Shown here in pieces: positions 32,867-41,275 of a stretch of 61,554 bases of DNA. The translations under genes and the position numbers were made by a program. Source of the stretch: Ruminococcaceae bacterium UBA5295 (GTDB taxonomy: Bacteria; Bacillota; Clostridia; Oscillospirales; Acutalibacteraceae). The first letter of the stretch is position 1. Each line of letters opens with the position of its first letter. The notes beneath the pieces are model-generated. The model ran no database searches, was not told the origin of the DNA, and saw nothing but the letters and a program-made list of their open reading frames with translations. Where the stretch lies: the NCBI GenBank assembly GCA_002411365.1, contig DHSD01000001.1, positions 1 through 61,554 of the forward strand, written 5' to 3'.

Positions 32867-34899
32867 AAATAGCAGTTGCGTCGTCAGCTGGGTTTTGTTT
32901 TGGCGTAAACCGTGCTGTCCAAATGGTAAGCCAACTTCTTGATGAAAATAAAAAAGTCTGCACATTGGGTCCCATTATACACAATCCCCAGACGCTCAGA
33001 CGCCTTGCAGCGCGCGGTGCTTCCATTGTTAAAAATGTTTCCGATGCCCCCGCAGATGCAACCCTTGTTATACGTTCGCACGGCGTAGGAAAGAAAACTT
33101 ATGATAAAATTTTATCACGCGGCCTTAGCTTCTGTGATGCAACATGCCCTAATGTGGCTAAAATTCACTCAATAGTATCAAAAGAATCATCAGATGGAAA
33201 AACGATTCTCATAGCAGGTGATGCAAGCCATCCAGAAGTTGAGGGAATTATTGGCCACTGTAGTGGTGCATACTATGTTTTTAGCAATGCTGGCGAGCTA
33301 AATAAGATAACTGAAAAATATGTATTTTTGAAGCATAGCCCTGTCTGTGTGATTTCACAAACAACATTTAGCATTAGCGAATGGAAAAATTGTTTGGAAA
33401 TCATTCGAAAAGTGTATACAAAAGCTGTTATTTTTGATACAATATGTAATGCAACTGCAATGCGTCAGTCGGAGGCGGCAGAAATGTCGCGGAAATGTGA
33501 TGCAATGATTGTGATCGGTGGGCGGCAAAGCTCCAATACCGCTAAACTGGTTGATGTCTGTGGCAGAAATTGCATTACATATCTTGTGGAAGCTGCGGAC
33601 GAGCTTCCGCTCATGGCTTTGAAAAAAGCCGGGCGTATTGGCATTACTGCTGGTGCTTCCACGCCGGCAAGCATTATAAAGGAGGTACTTGATACCATGT
33701 CAGAACTAAACGAGGGGCCAACACAGGCAACAGATGAGCCTGATGCACAAAGCAATAAGGAGAACTCCTCCGAGGGAAATTTTGCAGAAATGCTTGAGGA
33801 ATCCCTCAAGAATTTAAATACAGGTGAGAAGGTACACGGCGTTGTTGTGGGTGTAAACCCGACGGAAGTCCTTGTTGATGTTGGCAGAAAGCAGGCTGGG
33901 TATATTCCCGCTTCAGAGCTTTCATCAAACCCCAATGTAAAACCTGAGGATGTTGTAAAAGTCGGCGATGAGATGGATCTTCTCATCATGCGCACAAATG
34001 ATCAGGAAGGCACTATTATGCTTTCCAAAAAACGCCTTGATGCCGAAAAAGGCTGGGAGAAGATTGTCGATGCCGAAGAGAGCCAGGATGTTCTCGAAGG
34101 CACTGTTACAGATATCGTAAAAGGCGGTGTAATTGCCGCCACCGAAGGCGTAAAGGTTTTCATACCAGCTTCACAGGCCACCGCTTCCCGCAGCGACCCG
34201 CTCGAAGATTTGTTAAAGAAAAATGTGAAATTCCGCATAATTGAAGTGAACCGCAACCGCAGACGTGCAGTTGGCTCCATCCGTTCCGTCCTAAAAGATG
34301 AACGCAAAGCACTGCAGGAAAAATTCTGGGAGACTGCAGAAGTCGGAAAAGTTTACACTGGCGTTGTAAAGTCCCTTACTTCTTACGGTGCGTTTGTAGA
34401 CCTCGGCGGCATTGACGGTATGATTCACATTTCAGAGCTTTCATGGACAAGAATAAAGCATCCGTCTGAAGTCGTAAATGTCGGTGACAAGGTCACTGTT
34501 TATATCAAGGCGCTCGATAAAGACAGGGGCAGAATTTCTCTTGGCTATAAGAAGCCTGAAGATAATCCATGGGTAATTCTCAAAGACAAGTGCCCAATTG
34601 GCAGCGAGCTTGACGTTAAGATTGTCGGCATGACGACATTCGGTGCTTTTGCTCAGGTGATTCCTGGCATCGACGGGCTTATTCATATTTCCCAGATCGC
34701 CGACCACCGGATTGAGAAGCCGCAGGACGTGTTTAAAATGGGCGATGTGACCAAAGTTAAAATTACGGATATCGATTTTGACCGTCACCGTGTCAGCCTT
34801 TCAAGGCGCGCCATTTTAGAAGAGCAGAATGCGCAGAATGAACAAGAAGTCGAGGAAGAGAATCCAGAAACTTTCGAGCAGCCTTCTGATAACATCTGA
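32863..34899 (+). CDS. ispH: IspH-ribosomal protein S1 fusion
   Basis: A 678-residue bifunctional protein known from clostridia. Residues 1-282 are IspH (HMBPP reductase, last MEP-pathway step), with the three [4Fe-4S] cysteines Cys12 (GFCFGV), Cys95 (CDATCPN) and Cys195 (TICNAT). An acidic linker (283-320) leads to four S1 RNA-binding domains at about 321-391, 409-478, 495-566 and 580-652, each with a V.VGA/G-F hairpin (for example SYGAFVDLGGIDGMIHISELS). The start is GTG overlapping the preceding stop, with GGAGGG upstream. It links isoprenoid synthesis to translation or RNA binding; the purpose of the fusion is unknown. Confidence 0.94.
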   Translation: MKIAVASSAGFCFGVNRAVQMVSQLLDENKKVCTLGPIIHNPQTLRRLAARGASIVKNVSDAPADATLVIRSHGVGKKTYDKILSRGLSFCDATCPNVAKIHSIVSKESSDGKTILIAGDASHPEVEGIIGHCSGAYYVFSNAGELNKITEKYVFLKHSPVCVISQTTFSISEWKNCLEIIRKVYTKAVIFDTICNATAMRQSEAAEMSRKCDAMIVIGGRQSSNTAKLVDVCGRNCITYLVEAADELPLMALKKAGRIGITAGASTPASIIKEVLDTMSELNEGPTQATDEPDAQSNKENSSEGNFAEMLEESLKNLNTGEKVHGVVVGVNPTEVLVDVGRKQAGYIPASELSSNPNVKPEDVVKVGDEMDLLIMRTNDQEGTIMLSKKRLDAEKGWEKIVDAEESQDVLEGTVTDIVKGGVIAATEGVKVFIPASQATASRSDPLEDLLKKNVKFRIIEVNRNRRRAVGSIRSVLKDERKALQEKFWETAEVGKVYTGVVKSLTSYGAFVDLGGIDGMIHISELSWTRIKHPSEVVNVGDKVTVYIKALDKDRGRISLGYKKPEDNPWVILKDKCPIGSELDVKIVGMTTFGAFAQVIPGIDGLIHISQIADHRIEKPQDVFKMGDVTKVKITDIDFDRHRVSLSRRAILEEQNAQNEQEVEEENPETFEQPSDNI

Positions 34900-34910
34900 T
34901 TTTCATTTTC

Positions 34911-34954
34911 AGCGGCACAAAGATTCCTTTGGTTTCTTTGTGTCGCTTTTTGTT
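34911..34954 (+). terminator. Terminator of the cmk-plsC-ispH unit
   Basis: AGCGGCACAAAGA (34911-34923) pairs with TCTTTGTGTCGCT (34935-34947), one G-U pair, followed by a T-run. Confidence 0.88.
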
Positions 34955-35040
34955 TAACTTTTTCTTTGCCGCCATAAAGCTTATGCACATTATAATTCCT
35001 CTTGGAGTAGTATAAGCTAAAAGGTTCAGGAGGTGCGGCA

Positions 35041-35673
35041 ATGAGAAGGCACCGCTTTATCCGCGGGCAGGCTAAGAGGCTGATGACCTTTATCCTTGTT
35101 GTTTTTATAGTAATGATAGCCTTGATTAATCATCTGGTAAGGCCTGTAATGGAATCTGCGACGACAAATGAGGCAAAAATAAAAGCTGTCAATATAATTA
35201 ATAATATAGTCATAAAAGAGCTCGGTGAAAATTCTGTGACCTACGACAGCCTAATTCATGTCAGCCGCGGAAGTGATGGCAATGTGCTTTCAATTACTAC
35301 GGATATAGTGAAGATGAATCTGTTTAAGTCGCACATAATTGAGAAAGTGCAGAAAGAGCTTAACGGCAGCAACAGCTCCTCAATGAATGTACCCATTGGC
35401 ACACTCTTAGGTGGTAACCTTTTTTACGGCCGCGGGCCAAATGTTAATTTAAGGCTGACACTTTCTGGAAACATATCGGCTGAGTTTAAAAGTTCGTTCC
35501 AGTCCGCCGGAATAAACCAGACGCGCCACCAGATTTATCTTGACGTTGAAACAGATGTTTATACTTTTCTGCCAGGCCTTGGCACGGCAACCAAAGTGAA
35601 TACTAATATTCTTGTGGCGGAAACCATCATTGTCGGCACTGTGCCGGATATGGTGCTCAATGCGAAACAATGA
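35041..35673 (+). CDS. yunB: Sporulation protein YunB
   Basis: A single-pass membrane protein of 210 residues with an N-terminal helix (about 14-33, MTFILVVFIVMIALINHLV) and an outer domain beginning RPVMESATTNEAKIKAVNIIN. The middle segment VPIGTLLGGNLFYGRGPNVN and the end TNILVAETIIVGTVP are typical of YunB. In Bacillus it is made in the mother cell during sporulation and its loss lowers spore yield. It is good evidence that the host forms spores. AGGAGGT lies nine bases before the ATG. A mother-cell sigma promoter is expected but I do not identify one. Confidence 0.9.
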   Translation: MRRHRFIRGQAKRLMTFILVVFIVMIALINHLVRPVMESATTNEAKIKAVNIINNIVIKELGENSVTYDSLIHVSRGSDGNVLSITTDIVKMNLFKSHIIEKVQKELNGSNSSSMNVPIGTLLGGNLFYGRGPNVNLRLTLSGNISAEFKSSFQSAGINQTRHQIYLDVETDVYTFLPGLGTATKVNTNILVAETIIVGTVPDMVLNAKQ

Positions 35674-35716
35674 TTTCTGCTTTAAAAAACGGGAACAATC
35701 GAGAAGGTAAGTTTTT

Positions 35717-37702
35717 ATGGAATTCGAGGAAGCTAAAAAACAGGCAGCTGACCTTAGAAAACAGATTAGGTACCACAATAAAAAATATTACGATGAAGAC
35801 GCACCAGAAATCGACGATTTCGAATATGATGCGCTTTACCGCAGGCTTGAAAATATTGAGGCTGAGTTTCCGGATCTTGTAACGCCTGACTCGCCTACAC
35901 AAACAGTAGGCGGCCATGCGCTTGTAAAGTTTTCTCCGGTCGTGCATGACGTGCCTATGGAAAGCCTCCACGACTCCTTTTCGGAGCAGGAACTCATGGA
36001 TTTTGACAAGCGCGTCCGCGATGCTGCCGGAGCGCCTATATATATTGTTGAACCGAAATTCGACGGTTTGTCCGTCTCGGCGGAATACAGGGACGGTGTC
36101 TTCGTCAGAGGCTCAACGCGAGGCGATGGCCTCATCGGAGAGGATATAACGGAGAACCTCCGCACTATCCGCACGCTGCCGAAACGCCTGAAAAAGCCGC
36201 TTTCATATCTTGAAGTGCGCGGCGAAGTCTATATGTCCCATAAAGTGTTTAATGAGCTTTCGGCAAAAATGGAACTAAATGGTGAGAAGCCGTTTAAAAA
36301 TCCACGGAACGCTGCAGCAGGCTCTCTCCGCCAGAAAGACGCAAAAATAACGGCTGCGCGCAAGCTTGATATTTTTGTCTTCAATGTCCAGCAGGCCACT
36401 GGCGCAGACCTTCAATACCATGACCAGTCGCTTAAATTTCTTAAGAATCTTGGTTTCACAGTCCCGCCATTTTTTACCCCCTGCAAGGCCATAGAAGAAG
36501 TGATAAGCGAAGTACACCGCATAGGTGATATGCGCGGTTCGCTCGATTATTCAATTGACGGCGCCGTTGTAAAGGTAAACTCATTTGCACAGCGTATGAA
36601 ACTCGGCAGCACGGCAAAATTTCCGCGCTGGGCGGAGGCATTTAAGTATCCTCCTGAAGAAAAAAAGACAAAAGTGCTTGGCATTGAAGTCAATGTTGGC
36701 AGGACGGGTGTGCTGACGCCAACAGGTATTTTTGCTCCTATCACTATTGCAGGAACTACTGTAAGCCGTGCAACGCTGCATAATCAGAATTTTATTTCTG
36801 ACAAAGACATACGTATTGGCGACACTGTCATTCTTCGCAAAGCAGGCGAAATAATCCCCGAAGTTGTCTCAGCTGTATCGCACGCTGAAGGTTCTGTCCC
36901 GTTTAAGATGCCGTCGGTCTGCCCGTCGTGTGGTGCTCCGGTTGTACAGGAAGAAGGGGAGGCTGCTACAAGGTGCACAAATCCGGAATGCCCCGCACAA
37001 CTTTTGCGCCATCTGATCCATTTCTGCTCGCGCGATGCCATGGATATCGATGGCTTTGGCCCTGCTGCCCTGCAGCAACTTATTTCAGAAGGACTTGTAA
37101 AATCGCCGGCTGACATATTCAGCCTCACTGAGCCACAGCTTAGCAGCCTTGAACGCATGGGGCGTAAATCTGCAAAAAATCATATCAATGCGATTGAAAA
37201 ATCAAAGCAGAATGACCTTTACCGGCTTCTGTTTGCGCTCGGCATACCTCACATTGGGCTGAAAGCGGCAAAACTTCTGGCTGCCAGATTCAGAAATATC
37301 GACGGCATATTTCACGCTTCAAAGGAAGAGATAGCATCAATAGATGGTTACGGCGAAATTATGACCGAAAGCGTCAGGCAGTTTTTTGACCTGCCAAATA
37401 CGGCACATCTTATCGGTAGGCTTAGAGATGCCGGCGTGAATATGGAGTCGGAAATATTCACACCGTCAGACAATCGCTTTGCCGGCAAGACCTTTGTGCT
37501 TACCGGTACACTGCCGACAATGACGCGCTCACAGGCTGCGGAAATCATTGAAAGCCGCGGCGGCAAAGTCAGCAGCAGCGTTTCTAAAAAAACAGATTAT
37601 GTCCTCGCCGGAAAAGATGCCGGCAGCAAGCTCACGAAAGCCAATCAGCTTAAAGTGGCTGTAATCTCAGAAGATGATTTAAACAATATGCTGGAAAGCT
37701 GA
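35717..37702 (+). CDS. ligA: NAD-dependent DNA ligase
   Basis: The replicative ligase, 661 residues, joining Okazaki fragments. Domain order: N-terminal Ia (YDEDAPEIDDFEYD), adenylation domain with Lys114 in EPKFDGLSVSAEY, OB fold, four-Cys zinc finger (CPSCG, then CTNPECPAQ), helix-hairpin-helix units (about 450-560) and a C-terminal BRCT domain (GKTFVLTGTLPTMTRSQAAE). Length is normal. ATG 35717 has GAAGG upstream at a long distance. It lies 43 bases after yunB and is followed by a terminator. Confidence 0.96.
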   Translation: MEFEEAKKQAADLRKQIRYHNKKYYDEDAPEIDDFEYDALYRRLENIEAEFPDLVTPDSPTQTVGGHALVKFSPVVHDVPMESLHDSFSEQELMDFDKRVRDAAGAPIYIVEPKFDGLSVSAEYRDGVFVRGSTRGDGLIGEDITENLRTIRTLPKRLKKPLSYLEVRGEVYMSHKVFNELSAKMELNGEKPFKNPRNAAAGSLRQKDAKITAARKLDIFVFNVQQATGADLQYHDQSLKFLKNLGFTVPPFFTPCKAIEEVISEVHRIGDMRGSLDYSIDGAVVKVNSFAQRMKLGSTAKFPRWAEAFKYPPEEKKTKVLGIEVNVGRTGVLTPTGIFAPITIAGTTVSRATLHNQNFISDKDIRIGDTVILRKAGEIIPEVVSAVSHAEGSVPFKMPSVCPSCGAPVVQEEGEAATRCTNPECPAQLLRHLIHFCSRDAMDIDGFGPAALQQLISEGLVKSPADIFSLTEPQLSSLERMGRKSAKNHINAIEKSKQNDLYRLLFALGIPHIGLKAAKLLAARFRNIDGIFHASKEEIASIDGYGEIMTESVRQFFDLPNTAHLIGRLRDAGVNMESEIFTPSDNRFAGKTFVLTGTLPTMTRSQAAEIIESRGGKVSSSVSKKTDYVLAGKDAGSKLTKANQLKVAVISEDDLNNMLES

Positions 37703-37734
37703 ATACGGCTTTGCTGTTAAAGTCACCTTTTATA

Positions 37735-37770
37735 ATACCCTCTGCGCATCTTTTGGCAGAGGGTATTTTT
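37735..37770 (+). terminator. Terminator of ligA
   Basis: ATACCCTCTGC (37735-37745) pairs perfectly with GCAGAGGGTAT (37756-37766) and runs into T residues. Confidence 0.9.
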
Positions 37771-37830
37771 CTGTAAAACGTGCAATTCATAAAAGAAATT
37801 TGTTATTCATATCAATTACAGGGCGGCGCA

Positions 37831-38196
37831 TTAAAGCATTCTGCCGCATTTTGGGCAGTACTTGCTCTCGGGCTCAAGCCTTGCCCCACAGTAAGGGCAG
37901 TAGCGTGCCGCTTGCCCGATCATGCGGTAAATATGGTTTGGGTCGATTTCAGCATACGGATTCCTTTCAAGCCTGCGGCCTTCCACTTTACTGATTTCGT
38001 AGACGGCACCGCATCTGGGGCATGAGATAAAATATCGTTTTCCAAACCTGAAGAGGGGGATAAAGAAGAAAACGAAACGCTTGCTGACGCATGTTACGTT
38101 TGACAAAATTCCATTTGCGCCGCAGCATGGAAAGTACCGGCATAGGCGCTGCCCGAGGTTTTTCGTGCTGCTCGTAACGGCGATAAAGAAAAACAT
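37831..38196 (-). CDS. Zinc-ribbon protein
   Basis: A 121-residue protein with paired cysteine motifs: CRYFPCCG near residue 20, CPRCG at about 59, CPYCG at about 98 and CPKCG at the end. A hydrophobic/aromatic stretch, RFVFFFIPLFRFGKRYF, lies between the first two pairs, as in a known family of small zinc-ribbon proteins of Gram-positive bacteria. Function unknown; nucleic-acid or protein binding is typical of such ribbons. ATG 38196 has AGGGGA nine bases upstream. It is convergent with ligA and divergent from the glycoside hydrolase gene, only 45 bases away. Confidence 0.8.
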   Translation of the reverse strand: MFFFIAVTSSTKNLGQRLCRYFPCCGANGILSNVTCVSKRFVFFFIPLFRFGKRYFISCPRCGAVYEISKVEGRRLERNPYAEIDPNHIYRMIGQAARYCPYCGARLEPESKYCPKCGRML

Positions 38197-38241
38197 TCTA
38201 AAGTCCCCTTTGCAAGATTGTGTTAAGGAAGGAAGAAAAAA

Positions 38242-39513
38242 ATGGTTATCCGTTTATTCCGCCGCCATATTGTTATTGCCTGCGTTGGAATCCTTGCAGG
38301 TGTTGTCGCTGTTACAATGGCGGTAAACCACTTCGGTGAGGCAAAGCCTGGCCGCACGCAGCAGGCTGTAAAACCAGGGGTACATTCTGAACCGGATGAA
38401 TCATCGCAGGCATTGCACAGCGCAGGCACTAAGGAAATGCGGGCCGTCTGGGTACCATATATGAGCCTTAACATGAGTTATGAAAAAGATAAAAGCAAAC
38501 AGTCATTCATAAAAAAATTCGATGCAATAATCCATACGGCAAAGTCATGTGGGATAAATACCCTTGTAGTTCAAGTCAGGCCTTTCAGCGACGCGCTTTA
38601 TAAATCGCAGTATTACCCGTGGAGCCATATACTAAGCGGGACACAGGGTAAAGACCCCGGTTATGACCCGCTTAAGGATATGGTAACGGAAAGCCATAAA
38701 AACGGGCTTAAAATCCATGCGTGGATAAATCCGCTGAGAATAAGTATCTCCGGAACGCCGTCTTCACTTTCAAATTCAAACCCATGCTGCATATATCAAA
38801 AAGATGCTTCAAAATCGTGCTATATTTCAAACTTTAAAGATGGAACCTATTATAATCCGGCATACGACGAGGTACGCAGGTTTGTTGCCGACGGCGCAAA
38901 GGAAGTCGCTCAGAAATATGATGTTGACGGCATACAGTTTGACGATTACTTTTATCCGACGCAGGATACTTCATTTGACGGGCAGGCATACAGCAATTAT
39001 TGCAGTACAGCTAAAAAAGCGGGGACACCGCTTTCACTTGAGGAATGGCGGCGTGCAAATATAAACTCTATGGTATCACTTGTTTACCGCGAGATAAAGT
39101 CGGTGAAGCCCGGGCTGCCGTTTGGCATTGCGCCGCAGGGGAATACGGCAAACGATATGAAAATGGGCGCTGACGTTTACGCATGGTGCTCGGCCAAAGG
39201 ATATGTCGATTATATCTGCCCGCAACTTTACTATAATTTTCAGAATCCTGTCCTGCCATTCAGCGCAGCAGCAAACACATGGAGAAGCATGATAAAAAAT
39301 AAAGATGTAAAGCTTTATTTTGGCCTTGCGGCTTACAAAGCCGGCTCAGATGCCGACAGCGGGACGTGGAAAAATTCTTCGACAATACTTGCGGGCCAGG
39401 TTCAGTATGGGCGCCAAGTTAAGTGCGACGGGTTCATGTTTTATTCATGCGAATTTTTAGACAGCAGCCAGACAAAAGATGAGATACAGAATGTTGTCAA
39501 GCTTCTAAACTGA
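38242..39513 (+). CDS. Exported YngK/GHL10-type glycoside hydrolase-like protein
   Basis: A 423-residue protein with an N-terminal signal-anchor (about 8-30, IVIACVGILAGVVAVTMAV), a Ser/Glu-rich linker and a GHL10 (DUF187) TIM-barrel domain from about residue 63: MRAVWVPYMSLN, LVVQVRPFSDALY, GLKIHAWINPLR, DVDGIQFDDYFYP, PFGIAPQGN and DYICPQLYYNF. Family members act on cell-wall or exopolysaccharide sugars, but the substrate here is not known. It is probably on the outside of the membrane. AAGGAAG lies a few bases before the ATG. Its stop overlaps the convergent mtaB stop region. Confidence 0.87.
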   Translation: MVIRLFRRHIVIACVGILAGVVAVTMAVNHFGEAKPGRTQQAVKPGVHSEPDESSQALHSAGTKEMRAVWVPYMSLNMSYEKDKSKQSFIKKFDAIIHTAKSCGINTLVVQVRPFSDALYKSQYYPWSHILSGTQGKDPGYDPLKDMVTESHKNGLKIHAWINPLRISISGTPSSLSNSNPCCIYQKDASKSCYISNFKDGTYYNPAYDEVRRFVADGAKEVAQKYDVDGIQFDDYFYPTQDTSFDGQAYSNYCSTAKKAGTPLSLEEWRRANINSMVSLVYREIKSVKPGLPFGIAPQGNTANDMKMGADVYAWCSAKGYVDYICPQLYYNFQNPVLPFSAAANTWRSMIKNKDVKLYFGLAAYKAGSDADSGTWKNSSTILAGQVQYGRQVKCDGFMFYSCEFLDSSQTKDEIQNVVKLLN

Positions 39514-40797
39514 TTTACATATTGTGCCACTGCAGCATGTGCTGTCATATCCGGTGATTTTTACCGGAAGAATATGCCCGCCTATTTTTTTGCTGCTTGC
39601 AGCATGGACGGGTGTATAGTTTTCCGTGTATCCTTCATATATGCCCGGCCCGCATTCACGCTCGAACAGGACTGGCTCTTCACGGCCTTTCTGTATGCCA
39701 AAAAACGCTTCCCGTGTTTTCTCGGCAGCCTGAATCATTTTGCGGCTGCGTTCTTCGGCAACCTGAGGTGCAACTTGATTGGGCATTTTTGTGGCTGCCG
39801 TGCCGGGACGCCTTGAATATATAAAAACATGGGCTTTTGCAAAGGCGATTTCCCTTTCGAATGCGAGCGACTTTTCAAACTCGTCTTCGGTCTCTCCTGG
39901 GAAACCCACCATTATATCTGTGGTTATGGCGGCATTAGGAAAAGACGCGCGCAGATTTTCAACTATGCTGCGGTACTCTTCAGCCGTGTAATGGCGGTTC
40001 ATGCGCTTAAGCGTAGCATTACATCCGCTCTGCAGGGAAAGATGAAACTGTGGGCAGAGCTTTTTCTGGCACTTAAGGCGTGCGATTGTCTTCGCATCAA
40101 GGCGTTCCGGCTCGAGCGACCCAAGCCTCACACGCTCGATCCCTTTCTGACCGCAGGCGGCTTCAACTGCGTCACACAGCGTAAGCCCGATTTCCTGCCC
40201 ATACGCCGAAAGGTCTATGCCTGTAAGTACAACTTCCTTATAGCCGTTGGCCGCGATTTCTGCAAGTTCTTTTTTCAAGTCTTCCAGAGGCTTTGAGCGC
40301 ACCCTACCGCGCGCATAGGGGATAATGCAGTAGGAACAGAAATTATTGCACCCGTCTTCAATTTTGACAAATGCGCGCGTCCTCTCATAAAAATGGCTCA
40401 CCTGCATAGGCTCAAATATTCTGTTGTGCGGCACAATATCAATAATTCTCTCATGCGTTTTCAAAAATTTCCGTATGTCTGGTATTAGTGAAGAGTGGTT
40501 TGAGTTGCCGAGGACTATGTCAGCTTCCGTAAGGCGCGAAGCTTTTTCTGGAAAAGCCTGCGACATGCAGCCTGTAAGCACAATAACAGCATGCGGATTT
40601 TCCCTGCGCGTGCGGCGGACAGTCTGCCTTACTTTGCGGTCGCTGACTGATGTCACCGTGCATGAATTAATAATAACTATATCACTTTCCGGTATACTGT
40701 CGCACGCAGTGCAGCCTTCGTTAAAAAGCGTATGAAGCATTGACTGCGATTCGTACTGATTGACTTTGCAGCCAAGTGTGATTGCGGTAACTTTCAT
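39505..40797 (-). CDS. mtaB: tRNA t6A37 methylthiotransferase
   Basis: MtaB, 430 residues, converts t6A to ms2t6A at position 37 of tRNAs that read ANN codons. It is of the MiaB-like family: an N-terminal UPF0004 cluster domain with GCKVNQYES, INSCTVTS and LTGCMSQ, then a radical-SAM domain with CNNFCSYCIIPYARGRVRS, and a C-terminal TRAM domain. The start is ATG 40797 (MKVTAITLGC), with GGTGA upstream; an ATG at 40812 lies upstream of it. It ends nine bases inside the convergent glycoside hydrolase gene. Confidence 0.93.
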   Translation of the reverse strand: MKVTAITLGCKVNQYESQSMLHTLFNEGCTACDSIPESDIVIINSCTVTSVSDRKVRQTVRRTRRENPHAVIVLTGCMSQAFPEKASRLTEADIVLGNSNHSSLIPDIRKFLKTHERIIDIVPHNRIFEPMQVSHFYERTRAFVKIEDGCNNFCSYCIIPYARGRVRSKPLEDLKKELAEIAANGYKEVVLTGIDLSAYGQEIGLTLCDAVEAACGQKGIERVRLGSLEPERLDAKTIARLKCQKKLCPQFHLSLQSGCNATLKRMNRHYTAEEYRSIVENLRASFPNAAITTDIMVGFPGETEDEFEKSLAFEREIAFAKAHVFIYSRRPGTAATKMPNQVAPQVAEERSRKMIQAAEKTREAFFGIQKGREEPVLFERECGPGIYEGYTENYTPVHAASSKKIGGHILPVKITGYDSTCCSGTICKSV

Positions 40798-40866
40798 TTG
40801 TTCACCTTTCATAAAAAATAGATATTTTGTTTGGCTAAATAAAAAAATCTATAGTAATTTTGGACA

Positions 40867-40895
40867 TTGACCTAAAAAAAGAAAAGGTCTATCCT
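40867..40895 (+). promoter_or_regulatory. Candidate promoter of the HPr-like gene
   Basis: TTGACC (40867-40872) and TATCCT (40890-40895) at 17-base spacing, 49 bases before the start codon. The spacer and flank include GACCT and AGGTC as an inverted pair. Confidence 0.45.
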
Positions 40896-40943
40896 TGTAC
40901 AGGTATCAAATTGTTCTTAGACGATAGTTATGGAGGGAAATTT

Positions 40944-41234
40944 ATGTATTCGTCATATATCAGTTTGTCTAACATTGAGGCTGTAAAAGAATTTGTTACA
41001 TTGGCAAATAACTACAAATTCCCGATAAATCTTGCCACGGACAAGTATAAAATCGACGCCAAGTCAATAATGGGAATTTTCAGCCTGGATTTGTCCAAGC
41101 CATTGAAAATTGAGGTAGATGCAGATGGTGTTGACAAGAACAAATTCGATGATTTTATATGTCAGCTAAAGCCTTTTGCGTGCAAAGATGTTTCCGGCAA
41201 TGTATCTTCTGTACCGGCTGCAAACAAATCATAA
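40944..41234 (+). CDS. HPr-like protein lacking the phospho-histidine
   Basis: A 96-residue HPr-fold protein. The regulatory serine segment, AKSIMGIFSLDLSKP (Ser41, equivalent to HPr Ser46), is conserved, but the protein has no histidine at all: the region of the His15 motif reads SLSNIEAVKEF. It therefore cannot pass phosphate in the PTS; like Crh of Bacillus it could be phosphorylated on Ser and act with CcpA, or be a general binding protein. Start set at ATG 40944 with GGAGGG upstream; an open frame begins at 40860, without a ribosome site. A terminator follows within 20 bases. Confidence 0.85.
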   Translation: MYSSYISLSNIEAVKEFVTLANNYKFPINLATDKYKIDAKSIMGIFSLDLSKPLKIEVDADGVDKNKFDDFICQLKPFACKDVSGNVSSVPAANKS

Positions 41235-41249
41235 GACAATGTTAATGGT

Positions 41250-41275
41250 GTCCGGCTATGGCCGGACTTTTTTTA
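41250..41275 (+). terminator. Terminator of the HPr-like gene
   Basis: GTCCGGC pairs with GCCGGAC around a three-base loop, followed by eight T residues. The T-run adjoins the stop codon of the convergent ABC-F gene at 41276. Confidence 0.9.
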
